Part shown: positions 35,501 to 48,700 of the stretch, piece by piece
How positions within the stretch are numbered: position 1 is the first letter of the stretch
Layout of the letters: each line of letters begins with the position of its first letter
DNA from: Phoronis australis
Taxonomy: Eukaryota > Phoronida > Phoronidae
Assembly: GCA_002633005.1 (NCBI GenBank)
Contig: NMRA01000096.1
Span: 374,001-438,000, forward strand
Length of the DNA: 64,000 nucleotides
Direction of reading: 5' to 3'
Made by a program: the position numbers and the translations under genes
Notes under the pieces: model-generated
Databases searched by the model: none
The model's input: the letters and a program-made list of their open reading frames with translations, nothing else
Told to the model about the DNA's origin: nothing

Positions 35501-38500
35501 GAAAGTAAGTTATTTCAGTGGCATTTACACTTAGAACGTAGGATAAATCCTTAGTGTTTAATAGAAATCACTAACAATAGTCCTCATCCAAATTTTCATT
35601 CAAAAGGGCACACTACAACACATTGGCTGCAGGCCAAAGGGATTTCCCATTGAGTAACATGCATTTATATCGGAGTGTACAAAATGAATCAAAGAAATTG
35701 TAGATCATTAAAAAGGTACAATGATATTGTTCAGGTCAGCTACACATACACAAGAACAGAAAATGACTAGAGGCCCTTCAAATCCAAAATAGTTCAACTG
35801 TGACGGTGTCATACTAGGCTGAACTGACCACACAGCATGGTGTGATTGGGTTTTCCATTAAAATCCCTCATGACACCATGCAGTCTTTGTTGGATAGTTT
35901 TGCTCATAGCACAAGTTTGATCCCATTCAAACATGGAACACATTAACTATACTACCCGAAGATAACCCTCATGACACTGCTCCTAAACAGACCAGGAAAA
36001 GCAAAAAATCCCAGGACTTCTGATGGCAGTGAGATATAGTGCCCAAAAAACAGATTTGATTGCCCGACACCATAAAATGACTTACAATCATTGCCACAAC
36101 AGCAAATGATAGCTGAGGTGAGACGATTCTTAGAATATCACTATTAACCGATCACATCATAAAAACATTAATACTTTCCTATTTATGACATAGCATTTTC
36201 ATATTAAGTCAATGTTAAATGATTTACAGCACAAGAAGGAGCAGAACAGATGGCTGGCCCAGGAATTGGAGACAACAACATTCAACACCTACAAGCCAAT
36301 GCCGTCCAGATAGGAGGAGCCAATCAGAACATGATCTTTCCAGCTGCCCAGAATGTGACCGTAAATCAGGAGCCCTCAGGTAAGGAACACATAGGTCGCA
36401 ATTATAACCTTTGCATATACCCGCCTCACACAAATGTTCTAAAAATCTCCCGTTTGTTATTAGAGCTTTGAAAAATATCTGCAACATCAGTCCTACGAGA
36501 GTGCAGCAACCGTATCAGGCAGGTTTGCCTTACAACAATAAAATGTTTAAGGATGGTAGAACACAACATTTTGTCAGTTGTACTAAGACTCATTATTTTT
36601 GAATTGGGTGGTGATATACTCGATCGCTAACAATACTGCTCAATACAAGATATCTCGCTTAATATTGCCATTCTCGGTATCGTAACAAATGGAATGGCTC
36701 ATCCAGTTGACAAGGTATGCACAGGTTGATTTGTCACAGGCGCATAATTTTAAGGGTCCGGCATTAATTGTCAGTCTGCACTACTAACAAACAGTGAGGT
36801 CTTTGCAAACTCAGAAGTCACTTCTCATCCAAGTACGGAACAAGTTGAAACCAATTTTAGATTAGTAAGTGGTCTCCTTGGACACAACTCATGTTTATAG
36901 CTGCTTTAAGAACATGTCATTCTTGAACAGGATGAAGTTATGATTGGAATTTTCAAGGTTCATGTGCCAACAATCCACTAGGTACACATGCCAATGCAGT
37001 ATACACGTAGTGTTACCTTATGTAGGCATACACAAATGATGCATCTATACACAAAACGTACCGAGAGTGGCGTACATGAAGTAATGTCCCGTGAGACATT
37101 ATTCCGCGTACGTATTGACTGAGACTGAATGAAAAGTTTGATGATTGAACCAACTAAAGACGTCGAGTTGACATTGACCTACATTTTGAACTTTCCATGT
37201 CAGAGGTCACTGCTGAAGTAGTGTGGGAGGTTAATACGAAAAACATTATTACATGGCCATATTACACTCGACAGATTCAACGCGTATGGAATAAAGTATA
37301 ACATTAACCCCTTTTGGCCCATTATAGAAGAAAAGGTAACATTCATTTACACGGTCCTATATTTTCATCACCACTAAATAACTAGCACCAAACTGGTTCT
37401 TAAAATACGGGTGCCTTGTGACTATTGCCTTTTTGATGCCAGAAATAAATTGCTCAGAACTGAGAGGAACTAAAAGATTGGGATATTTGTATACAAACAT
37501 CATTCTACAACCACCCTCAGTAGTTACAAAATGGTATTTATTGCCGTAATCCACTGTTTGATTGTCAGCTCCAAATACAACGCCCAGAGACAGTTCTAAT
37601 CGACTATGGCGACGACTTATGCAACGACCTTGCATGCAATTTTAGTAGGCTTAGGACTGCTCTTGAGTGACAAATTACCCCAAGAAGGTGACTTAAATAT
37701 GGCGACTTAACAAAAACCTTTTACATGTAACTGAATGGACTTGTAAAATGGACCAATGAAGTGACGATTTGCTGGCAGTAATTGTATGACTTCTCGATTA
37801 ATTCGTAAGATGAAATGAACAGTTATCTCGTACAAAATGATGACATATCCAGACAGAACAACTTACACAATGACTGGTAAACCGAGGTCACTTCTAGCTT
37901 TCCCTAATATTTAAATTTTAATCTAATTTTCAGGATCATCCGTCAAAGATTTGTTGGCAAGAATGCTACTCATTGAGGTAGGATGCTTTTATAAGGAACG
38001 CGAACCACAGACATGCATGCATTAAACCATGATGAAAGAACCGTTGAAAAGAAACACAACTGACAAACTGCTCATATTCAAATTACAGCCTATAGTAAAC
38101 ACTGTTTGGATGTTTTCACATTCTTTTGCAGTGAATTCAAACATGAACTATAAAGCCTTCGATTTTGTTGCAGCAGGAACAGTCATAGATGTACAACCAT
38201 TGAAGTATTTTTACATTACCCTCACTAACAAGAGCATTGCTAAGCACTGATATGAGCCTACTGTATGCATTGAAAATGACAAAAGATGTAAAGTGTGCTT
38301 TTTTCAAACAAGACAGAACTGCTCAAAATGGGCAAGTGTTGTTCTCTTTAGGATAAAATCTTTTCTACCAAATTTCAAGACAATTGTTCATCAAACTTCA
38401 TACTTAAATTAAGGCAAAGGCGAAAAAAATAATAAAACAGTAGTCGTATCCGTCCAAAAGTCATGTTCTTGTTAACAGGAACAAACCTACAAAATTCCAT

Positions 38501-41500
38501 GATGATTCTTAAAGAATTTGGCAGATGTTGCCGCATGTGCAAAAATAAAACTGCCACTAGGGGCAGAGGTCTAGAGATAAACCTGTCAAATTTCAATTTG
38601 CGTGTAAAGAACAAGCAACATTATGTCACTGTGAACCTTTTAGAAGAAGCAACAACAGCAAGACCGAGAGGTCGAAACTCTCAGACAAGATAACGAGGAC
38701 CTCAGCAAAAAAATGGACCAGCTAGAAAGAGAAAAAGCAGAACTCAGCCACGAATTGGTAAAGATAAAAAAAGAGAGAAGCCAAGAAATGGTACAGATAA
38801 CAAAAGAGAGAACTGAGCTAACCAGAAAGATTGCAACTCAGGCTCGACAGCTAGAAGAAGACAGTGCACAGCATGAGCATCTTGATCAGAGAATAAACGA
38901 GCTTGAGGTAAGGAACTTAAATCCTACCAAAACCATGAGAAAGGGCCGCAACACAGATACAAGAGGCAACTTGAAATTCAGTCAGAATAAACACATCTCC
39001 CTATAACTTTCAACATACAACTTGAATTGTAATTTTTTATTATAGTGACATGTGTTCAAATACATTTAAGCAATGAATATGTTACAGAACAGGAACAGCC
39101 AACCCTCCATGAAGCTTACAAGTCACTTTAGATACATGATATAAAAAAGAAAAAAAAACAAGTGTACACGCATTGCAAGAGGACTAAAAGACAGAGATTA
39201 GTGTGATCATAAATAAATATAATTTTTCTTTACTTCAAAAATATTTTTGATGAAAACTCAACTTTTTCTGATAACATTTTTTTGCATGATTGTAATTAAT
39301 TAACTTTCACAGCATTCTGCACGAAATCGTGGATATTTAATCTCAACTTGAGAGTAAGAGGTGTTTCTGGCATCTAAGAAAAACGGACACTCAAACAGAA
39401 AATGTACTTCAGTTTCGACCCGACCAGTGTGACAAAGACAGCAAATTCTATCATCAAATTCTAGAGAACGAAAACACCCAACCTCAACCAATAGCTGTAG
39501 GGTTTCGGTTCTAATTTGAGCAAGAACTGACCTACTAGACCGAGTTAAGTCTAAATGCACATAAGGATCAACTTCAAAAACGTTCTTCATCAAAACATAT
39601 TAGGTTCTTAACTTTGGTTTTGAACAACATTCAAACAACCACCTCTTACAGGCCAAATCATGCAAAATATTCTTACAGTGAGAGAGCGTAACTGAACATA
39701 AGTTATGAAAACAGTCCGAAATCCCTAATTATTCAAAAATGTTCATAACTTCAGAATACCAATTATTAGTACAAGTAGTGTATTCCCACCAAAATATTCG
39801 GTATGTTAGTCTATCATCCTCGAAATTAATAATACGATTCCACATTCTCAAAAGCTCAATTTTCCGCCTAACACTGGGGAATTCCCACACCATGTCACTC
39901 ATAACAGCATGATTAGGAGCGAATTTGTGAACGCCCAAGAAAAATTACGGAGCTCTATTCTGAATGACATCACAATCCTGTAAACTAGAGCCGCCCCAGA
40001 CCCCTACACAATAATCTCTAACAGGCACAACACATGCATTGAATAATGTAGTGAATGTTCTGTACCTCATTTTTTTATCCTTTTTAAATTTATAGATTAA
40101 AGTGCTCAAAGCTCTTCCGGCAGATTCGGACAAAGTTTTAGCAGTTTCAGAAAACTTCAAATGTTCATTTAAAATTATTCCTAAATATTTATAAATGGGT
40201 ACATATTTTAGGTCTAGTCGACCCAACTGAAATTTATATAGACTACGAGAGACATGCTTGGATCTGAAGAGAATAATATTAGTTTTTTCCAGATTGACAA
40301 TTTAGAGCACCATTTGTCAGTTATATTCAATAAACCCTGTAAATTTTCTTCGCTCTCGGCAAGAACCACTATATCATCCACATAAAACAAAGACGAAACA
40401 TTATCAGCACTCATAGGAATTCCTAAATTTGACTGTTTTAAGTCCGTTGCCAAATCATTTATGAATAATGCAAAAAGAGTAAGTGATAAAACATCTCCTT
40501 GTTTGACCCCACAAGGTGTATAAACCAGTCCGTAAAGGTATTGTTAATCTTAACACACGATTGAGTTTCGGCATAGATATTTTTAACCGATTCATAAAAC
40601 TTTCCAACTATCTTCAGATCCAGCATTTTAAAAAGTAAAATATTTCTATCTACCCAATCAAAAGCTTTTTGCATATCAATAAAAGTCGTAAATGTAGATT
40701 GTTTGTTATTCAAGCGGTTACGTATAACCGAGGACAAAACAAAACCGTGATCGACACATGCTCTGTCACATCAAAAGCCATTTTGCTCATCAACAAGGAG
40801 CCCGTTTTCCTCAGCGTACTCAACCAGTCTATTGTTCAATACACTACTATACAACTTGTACACGTTGGACAACAAGCTGGTACCTCTATATCTCAGCGGG
40901 ACGTGAGGGTCCTTCTCTGACCCCTTTGGAAAAGGCATAATAACGGATTTAGGCCATAAACTAGGAACCATACCGTAACGAAAAACCATTTGGAACAAAT
41001 AAGTCAAAAGGTCAATAGCAATTTGTGTTCAACTGCTAAATGTGTTGGAGGGCACACTCACAAATTTCCTTGTTGTAGTCGAGCAAAATGAAAGTAGGTA
41101 AACCATGTAGTTTTTCAGCAATTATGGCCGCGCAACATTACTGCCGTCCATACAGACTTGCTCTAGAACAAGTTACTCCTGGAACGAATTGTCGCTAGGT
41201 TTAAGGGCTATGTGGACAGTATTTAAACCAATGCAACATGCCCCACTTGTGACAACTTACTCCACCTTATCAAGGTAGGACAATTTGTTCTAAGGTAACT
41301 TGCGCTACTTCTAATCACTGGGGCAAGGTGGAAGTAATTATCAGCTGCGGTTACACACAGACCAAGTCTTCTTTTGTGCGTCATATTCGCATCAGCTGTT
41401 TATTGTCATGCGAAGAGCGATAACTTCTGCCTTGCGCTAGTAATTGGATTTGTGTGTGTGTGTGCGCACGCTTCACTTAAAGTGGGGCAAGTAGCACTAA

Positions 41501-42686
41501 TGCAAGTTGTTCTGGGACAAGTCTGTGAGTGGACGGGACTATCGATGGCCGAATGCGACGTTTCTCGTTGTAGAATCAAAAGAAGTGTCTTGAAGAGAAA
41601 CTTTTCGAGCAAGGGCGCCACTTGAAGAAGTTACACACGAAGATGAAGAGGAAGAACGCGTGTTTCAGCTGTCTGCACACAACCAGTCAGGCTTGCACCT
41701 ATTGCATTAAGGCTGGACGCTGCGCCAATGCCCGCCCACTAAACTCGAACTATATGAACATGTAACACAGTACTACCGTATTCGTTCCAGTAAACGCCCA
41801 GACTTGGTTGAATGTGCATATTTACATTAACAAATCTTCCACTTTTATTGGGATACAAGCCCACTGACCCTACCCTCAATTTACACATTTGTGAACACCA
41901 GTCTCAGATAACGTTTTATTTGGCCTTTCATAAAGTTGCTGACACCAATACAACAATCTGAGCGTTTACTCAAATCGGTCATTCAATTACTCTCGTTATA
42001 AGCTCATACTCTAGATGTCAAACCTGTGACTTTCCGGTAAGTCAATACAAGTGCCCCAGGTGTTAAGGGTCAACCTTTATGTGCATGGTATTCACTATGC
42101 TATTCTTTACTTAGGGTACTGTCATTGACTGGACATATGGGAAGTGTTGCTGTGATCCTTGTTAGTTCCAAATCGTTAAGCTTAGATACATTCTTGGTTG
42201 AATAACTCTGTATCAGGGTTGACATTTTACCAGCAGTGTACTCCCTTAGTGGGCCATGAACCCCATGGGTTTCCTATCAATGCAAACTTAAAACAATGAA
42301 GCCATAACGGACTACAGGGCAACTCTTACTGACAATCTCGTACTCCAGGTTACGGAAATTTTTTTAATGGTCTCAACATTCTAATTAACCTATCAAAAAC
42401 TAGGTGGTGACAACTGAATTACATTTTTAGCAAACAATATGGCAGGAATCATCATGTTGGTTATTTTTGTACCTTCAAATTTTCCTTCGGGTGTGTTTCA
42501 TATCCACACATGTGCAATCAAAAGAACGAAAGAATTATCTCTCAAGAGACCATTAAAAATCATGACTACAGCCCAACAGGTCTCAGAAGTCGTTCGTGAT
42601 ACCCGATCAGTCGACCTCGCTGCTAATCATGGAGGTATCCCACCGCAATCCACAACAATCACTGTGACTGTGACTGTCACACGCAG

Positions 42687-42729
<43 letters not shown>

Positions 42730-45700
42730 CTCACACACGTACCTCCACGGGGGAAATTTAAGGTTACAAAAATAACCGAGGTGTTCTGGATGGGCAGAAA
42801 TGTGGAATTCGAAATTTTACTTTATCAAATTTATCGACAAAAATAGATGGAACATTCATTAAATGACAACATGGCTTGTTCTCCATAGATATGATAAACA
42901 ACAGTTGGGTATTTTGTATTACTTGTATGAAGCAATGTATTCTCTCAGCCTTTGTAGAATCACAAATGGAAATTTGTAAATTATTTATGTTCGAAATAAT
43001 TGAGAATTACTGAACTTTAACTAGTTTACACTGCCCAGCTTTTTTGATAATTGAATATGACAAGAGATTACGCTATGATTCTTTACCACCAGTAAGAAAA
43101 TTTTCTTGACCTGGCAGGACGAGAGCTCTGAACGTTGTTCAACTTTTGTGTCTTTTTTTGTTCAGGTATTTATTATCATTTATGAAACAGTACAAAAACA
43201 AACAACAAATAAGTGCATCAATTTATTCACGCATGCACACCTCAGGAGAGACTATTCTCGTATCTCGTATAATATAAAGTAAACAAACTTCTACATGGAG
43301 TTAACGTGAACAATGAAATTTTCCCATTTTGCAGAAAAGCTGTCATATAAAAAATTTTTATATACAATTAATTTTTCAGCATCAAAAAAATTGTGTGTCT
43401 TCAATGAGCTTCCGGCAAACTTTTGACACATCTCTTATGTTGTGGTCAAAAGTACTTCAAACTGATGATTTACACATTGCTTTGATTCACAAAATCTATG
43501 ACAGTGGGTGAAACGTTTCTCACCATTGAACTGTTTTAGTCTTATATGTGCATTGAGCGCCGATAAGGCAACGGCTATTGATCTGGGGCCTGTTCCAAGA
43601 AACTGACTTAAGTTCATTTTTGACTTAAGTTTAAGATTTGTCTTAAATTCCCAACTTTGAAACTTCCATGTTCGGTAAGTTAGTCAAAATTAAGACAAAA
43701 ATTATGTCACACACTTAAGCCGAACTTTAGATCTCTTTCTTGAATTGGTTTTCAGACAAATTTAACTTGTATTTTAAAATTTACTAAAATTTAAGATTTG
43801 TCTTAGCTAAGTCTGTTTTGTTGGAACGGGCCCCTGTTCTACACAATGGAGACAGTCGAATGTTTTGATTTATTTTCTGCAATGGTCAAAAACTTGCAAT
43901 AAGGCAAATTAACACTAATCCTTGTGTTATACTGTGCTTGGAATGGTGCTGAGGAGTTCAGTTTTAGGTGTTTATTAAGTGCATCCTTTGAACTTTATCC
44001 TGCTTAGTTTGATGAAAATCATTTTCGATTAACTTACGTTGTGCTCAATATAACTTTTATTTAAAAAATCTTAAGTCGCTTTAGTAATTTATTACCATCA
44101 TTCTGTGATTTTTGGTATTCCTTAAATAATTGTTGCAGGTACTACATGCTTCTTAATCACATTTCAGTTTTACAAAGCATGTCAATTAAGAAGCCTAATA
44201 AAAATTAGGCAAGTGTAATTCATGATATGCTAAGTAGTTATTGGTCTTATTATGTCACTTGCATTTTGTAGAGTAGCTTCGATTAATTTATCTTTATTGT
44301 TTGTTACTCCTTTGCTAATAAAATAATTTGTTTTGAAACATTCAAGTCTCATTTTTTAAGCAAATAAGGGTAATCATCACACAAGAAGCACTGGTAACAG
44401 ATACACCCACACACCCACACACAGACACACACACACACCGACACATTAATAGCCACCCACCCCCCCACAANNNNNTCACCCGCCCGCCCACCAACACCCG
44501 CCCGCTCGCCCGCCCCTTCCCAATAACACACTAACCACTGCATTACCTATGACCAATAGGATAAACAATACCTAAAACTGGTCTTATGTGTCTTTGTTTG
44601 GTATGTATGATAGTAACCTAAAAACATGCACCATTGTGACCTCTCGTCAACTTGAACATTTAACCGTCCTGAAGAAACTCGACGGCAAGAACAAACAGTT
44701 TCATATTAGCATTTTGAGGCCTAATCTATGCAAGTTCCTTTATTACACCGACTCTGCAACTGTTTCACACCTTAACCTAGTTCCAGTAAACCAATGTTAA
44801 CAAGTTCAGAATTTGACATTTTAACACTTAATAAGAGTTTCTGTAAATTTTTGGACGTATTCCACAGTCAAACAATGCACTTTAAGTTATACAAGAACTC
44901 AAAGTTTGCACTTTTATGGTGACTTTCAGAGGTGACAATAGAGTTTTGCTGCAAGTGCCAACTGTATCTATGGTAGAGACCAACAGATTTTAATGCTAAA
45001 TGAGATGACTCTTACTACACAAAGCCAGCAAACTCGGCAATCTCATCCGTAAATGACAACGAGCGCCATAGCTAACAAACAGTTCAGCAAACCACTTCAC
45101 ACGGTTAGCTCGGCACATTGCATTCCCCAGGCACGTATTCAACAGCTGCTGTAGTTGGTCCTACCTGCAGTATCTTCCGGGCCTGCGTCACTCTATTGGT
45201 CTCTAAGAACCCTATCATCAGACTCTGTAGGACATTCATCTCACCGTGGTGCTTGGTGGCCAGGTCCATGGCTGGAACAAAACAGCAGCAGCTGGTCATG
45301 GCTTGTGAAACAAGGTCAAGTATGGAAAACAAACAAGGCAAGATACCGAGGATTGCTTGAAGATCTGGAGCCTGTTTCATGAAAGTGTCTTAAGACTTTA
45401 GACAGAAATTTGATGTTACGCTCCCACTTCATAATTGCTGAGAAAAGGTTTAGCCAAGTTATTATGAGAGTGTTACAGTGTAGAAATAATGTATAGCCTC
45501 ACAGTATACAAAGGTTTAGCCAAGTAATTATGAGAGTGTTACAGTGTAGAAATAATGTATAGCCTCACAGTATACAAAGGTTTAGCCAAGTAATTATGAG
45601 AGTGTTACAGTGTAGAAATAATTACAGTAATAGAAATGATCTCAGTAACTAGCGGGTATGTTCTCACTGAACTTATGCTCATGAGAGAGATTTAATTTTT

Positions 45701-48700
45701 CTAAAATAGTTAGATGGAGCGTAAGACCAAATTTCGGTCTTAAGTCATAAGTCACCATTCGTGAAACAAACCCCAGCCCCCATGGTAAAATACCCCCACT
45801 ACACCCGAATACCATTTTTCATGAAGACCACTGAATTTACACACAAAACCTGATTATTCTGATTTGTCACAAAGGCGTGTTTAGGATTTCTTTTGAAGTA
45901 TTTTAGCCCCAAATCTCTGCTGCCAAGGCCTCTGTGTTTCCGAGTAATGTTGGCAACAGGGTTCCTCGTCCTTGGTGCCCTATCATGTCGCATGATGCCA
46001 GTATACATGTGTTGGTAAACTCGAAGCATGCCACGGCTTTGTTATTTTTTTGGCCAGATTTCGAGTACAGCGATTATACCCAGGGCCCTGAAATGTATCT
46101 GACAGCACATTCGTGAGTCAACACAGGTTAGATTGATTGTATCCCAAAACACAAACAGTGAACAATGAACGCGCTTTTGAGAAGGTCAAATGGCGTCTTC
46201 TTATTTCACGTCGTTTGAGCTAAAATAACTTCAAAACTAAGTCGGTGACCCCGTATTTCTTCTTATACCGTAAAAAACATGATAGTGCCACTAATAAACA
46301 TATTCAAGAAAAAATTAAATGGTGTAACTTTTTGTGTAGAAACCGAAATGCTAAAATTTGAGGTACTCAAAGTAAAAAACATCCTTTACAAGACATAGGA
46401 AGATTACTAAGCCGGGAAATGTAAGTTCAGTGCTTAAAACATAAATCTCATATCCTCCAGTAAAATCAATCCATTTTCATGCGAACTTCACTACTGTTTA
46501 AATTAGAAAAGGCTTTCTAGTATGTAAATTTCGCATTTTTGCCATCAGAGGTGCCCCTTCCCGTAGATGACTTAAAGGATAATCTGTTTCAGTGATTCGC
46601 ACATATTTTGGCAGATTTGTAAAAGGCAAAGAATGTCCCCCTTAGCTTAGAAATCATGACTTCGTAGGGTAGTGCACTGTAATAGCATGTTCTGTTGCCA
46701 ACAACATAATAAATGAAGCTGTGCTTATTCTTAATTTTCTCAAGGTGTCAAAAAAGTAGGAAATTAGTACCATTAGTCTACAGAAAATCAACAGAAGAAA
46801 CAAACCTTTGCGTCAAGAAATCCATACCTTTTTGCAAGTTGTCAGGGTCCTCTTTTTCGATAAAAAACTTGAAGATTTCGTCAAACATCACCACACGATC
46901 GTGTTTCTCTGACAAATACTGCATCCCTGAGATGATGGTCTCACCATCAGCACTAAACAGAAACAATGTAAACAAGGTTACACATAACAATCACCCTTAG
47001 GATCCCCATTTACTACATAATCCAACACCAGTGCTTATTATCGTCCTCATACTGGAGCTCTAAGAACTGCACATCAACAAGATCAATTCTCTTAGTTTGG
47101 CCATTTGAGTACGCAGTCAATGATCCGGCTTGAGATCCCAGTCCTTCTGCTGTAGTGGTAATTAGCAAGAGAGACATCTCTTGATAAAACGCATGGGACG
47201 GACACAAAAATCGCCTACGTTCTTAAATTTTGAAAAGTTACAAAAGTTATTTTTTTCCGACAAATTAGCGTTCATTCCCAACTTTTCTATCAAAATTTAA
47301 TAGCGTAAATTTTTCCCTGTACAAACTATATGGTGTTTTGGACGCAACAGAAATCTCGCCCAATCACCCATTTCCAACATTCTTTGGAAAATGTGACGTG
47401 TCAGCTTGAGACACAATATGGCTGACATGAAAAATTTATTTTGTCAAATTTTCAACAAATATAACTTTATGCTTTTAGCCTGGTTTGTATGAAGCTATTA
47501 CCAAACAAAAATTTTGAGCACTGGCAAGAATGCAGTAAGCCTGTAAATAATAAAACTATGGCAATTTTAACAATAATTATTATTATTATTGTCCCAATTT
47601 GAAGAATTTTTAACTATAGAGAAAAACCGAGGTAACCTAGTACAATCAGACTCAAATAATGCAGGAGTCGTTTGTGGTAATGATGTGCTTTAAAGAAAAG
47701 CTTGAGAATATAGGGAAAGTACACAGAACTCAGCGGCATTGTGGTTAAAGCACCGAATACAGGGGTCTACAGTGGTAGGTTTAATACTCTGCTGAGGAAG
47801 CTATTCTTCTATAGATCATCCACGCTATTGTTAATCAATTCACCCTGAAAGCACATCCATTCCTCTTTCATATTGACCCAGGTCTTAATGAGGAAGAAAA
47901 CTGAGGGAGGCACTATGCATTCAATCAGCTGCCAGTTTTAAAACCCTCCCACATTTGAACACATATGGAAATGATTCTAAAGACTATTTGATAAGCAGTA
48001 AGTTCTGTAAAAATGATTATAATCGAGGGATCTCCAACCAATACAGTCCAAGACTGACAAATAATCAAAAGCGCAGACTTCTGAGTATAATTACAAGAAT
48101 ATTTATTCACTTAAGTGAAGCTACAAATAACTATGCCACCTTTATGCTTGTTGTTTGTCAATTGTACAGGTGACCAAGATTGAAATTGACAGTCAATAGT
48201 TGGCACCTTGCCTCAGAAACGGGCACAAATATCTGCCTTGTTGCTAGATTATTGACATTTGAATCATGTCAAGTCAACCGAGGCCACAAAAAAAAACATT
48301 AACAAATTTGACCTAAAACAATCACAACAAGCTTATTTCATCTATCCAGGTGGTAATAACAGAAAACCCAGTATACATGTCTGTTTATGTACGTGTCTAA
48401 TCAAACACAAATTACTGTTTTACACTTTGACTAAGAGAGCTGAGCACAAATACCTGTTTAAGGCTGCTGTCATGAAAGTCTCAAGTAAAGCGTGTGTCGA
48501 AGGCTTAATGTAACCTTGGTCAAAAAAAAGTTCCATCATCCGCTGACAACTGTCCACATTTCCTACGGATAATGAAACAAGAGCAGTCAAATCTGGAGAT
48601 TTGAGCATCGGTTCACAATAACTGTTCCCCAGCTCAAGTGTTGACCGAAGGCGTGACTTCAACATCAGCATTGTTACGGTAAAATTCTCTGGTTTGCGAC

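Noticed and set aside
41374-41625. Open frame MCVIFASAVYCHAK.. as a further exon of the nested gene
   Set aside because: No acceptor in the right phase, and an overlapping antisense open frame of the same length; no domain.
42439-42846. 135-codon open frame ending in His-Ala-Arg-Thr repeats
   Set aside because: Created by the ACGC/AC microsatellite; no domain and no splice support.
47013-47207. Open frame with AEGLGSQAGSLTAYSNG as an LRPPRC exon
   Set aside because: The flanking exons 48454-48562 and 46828-46952 already join in phase 2, matching the human order, and the frame does not resemble a PPR.
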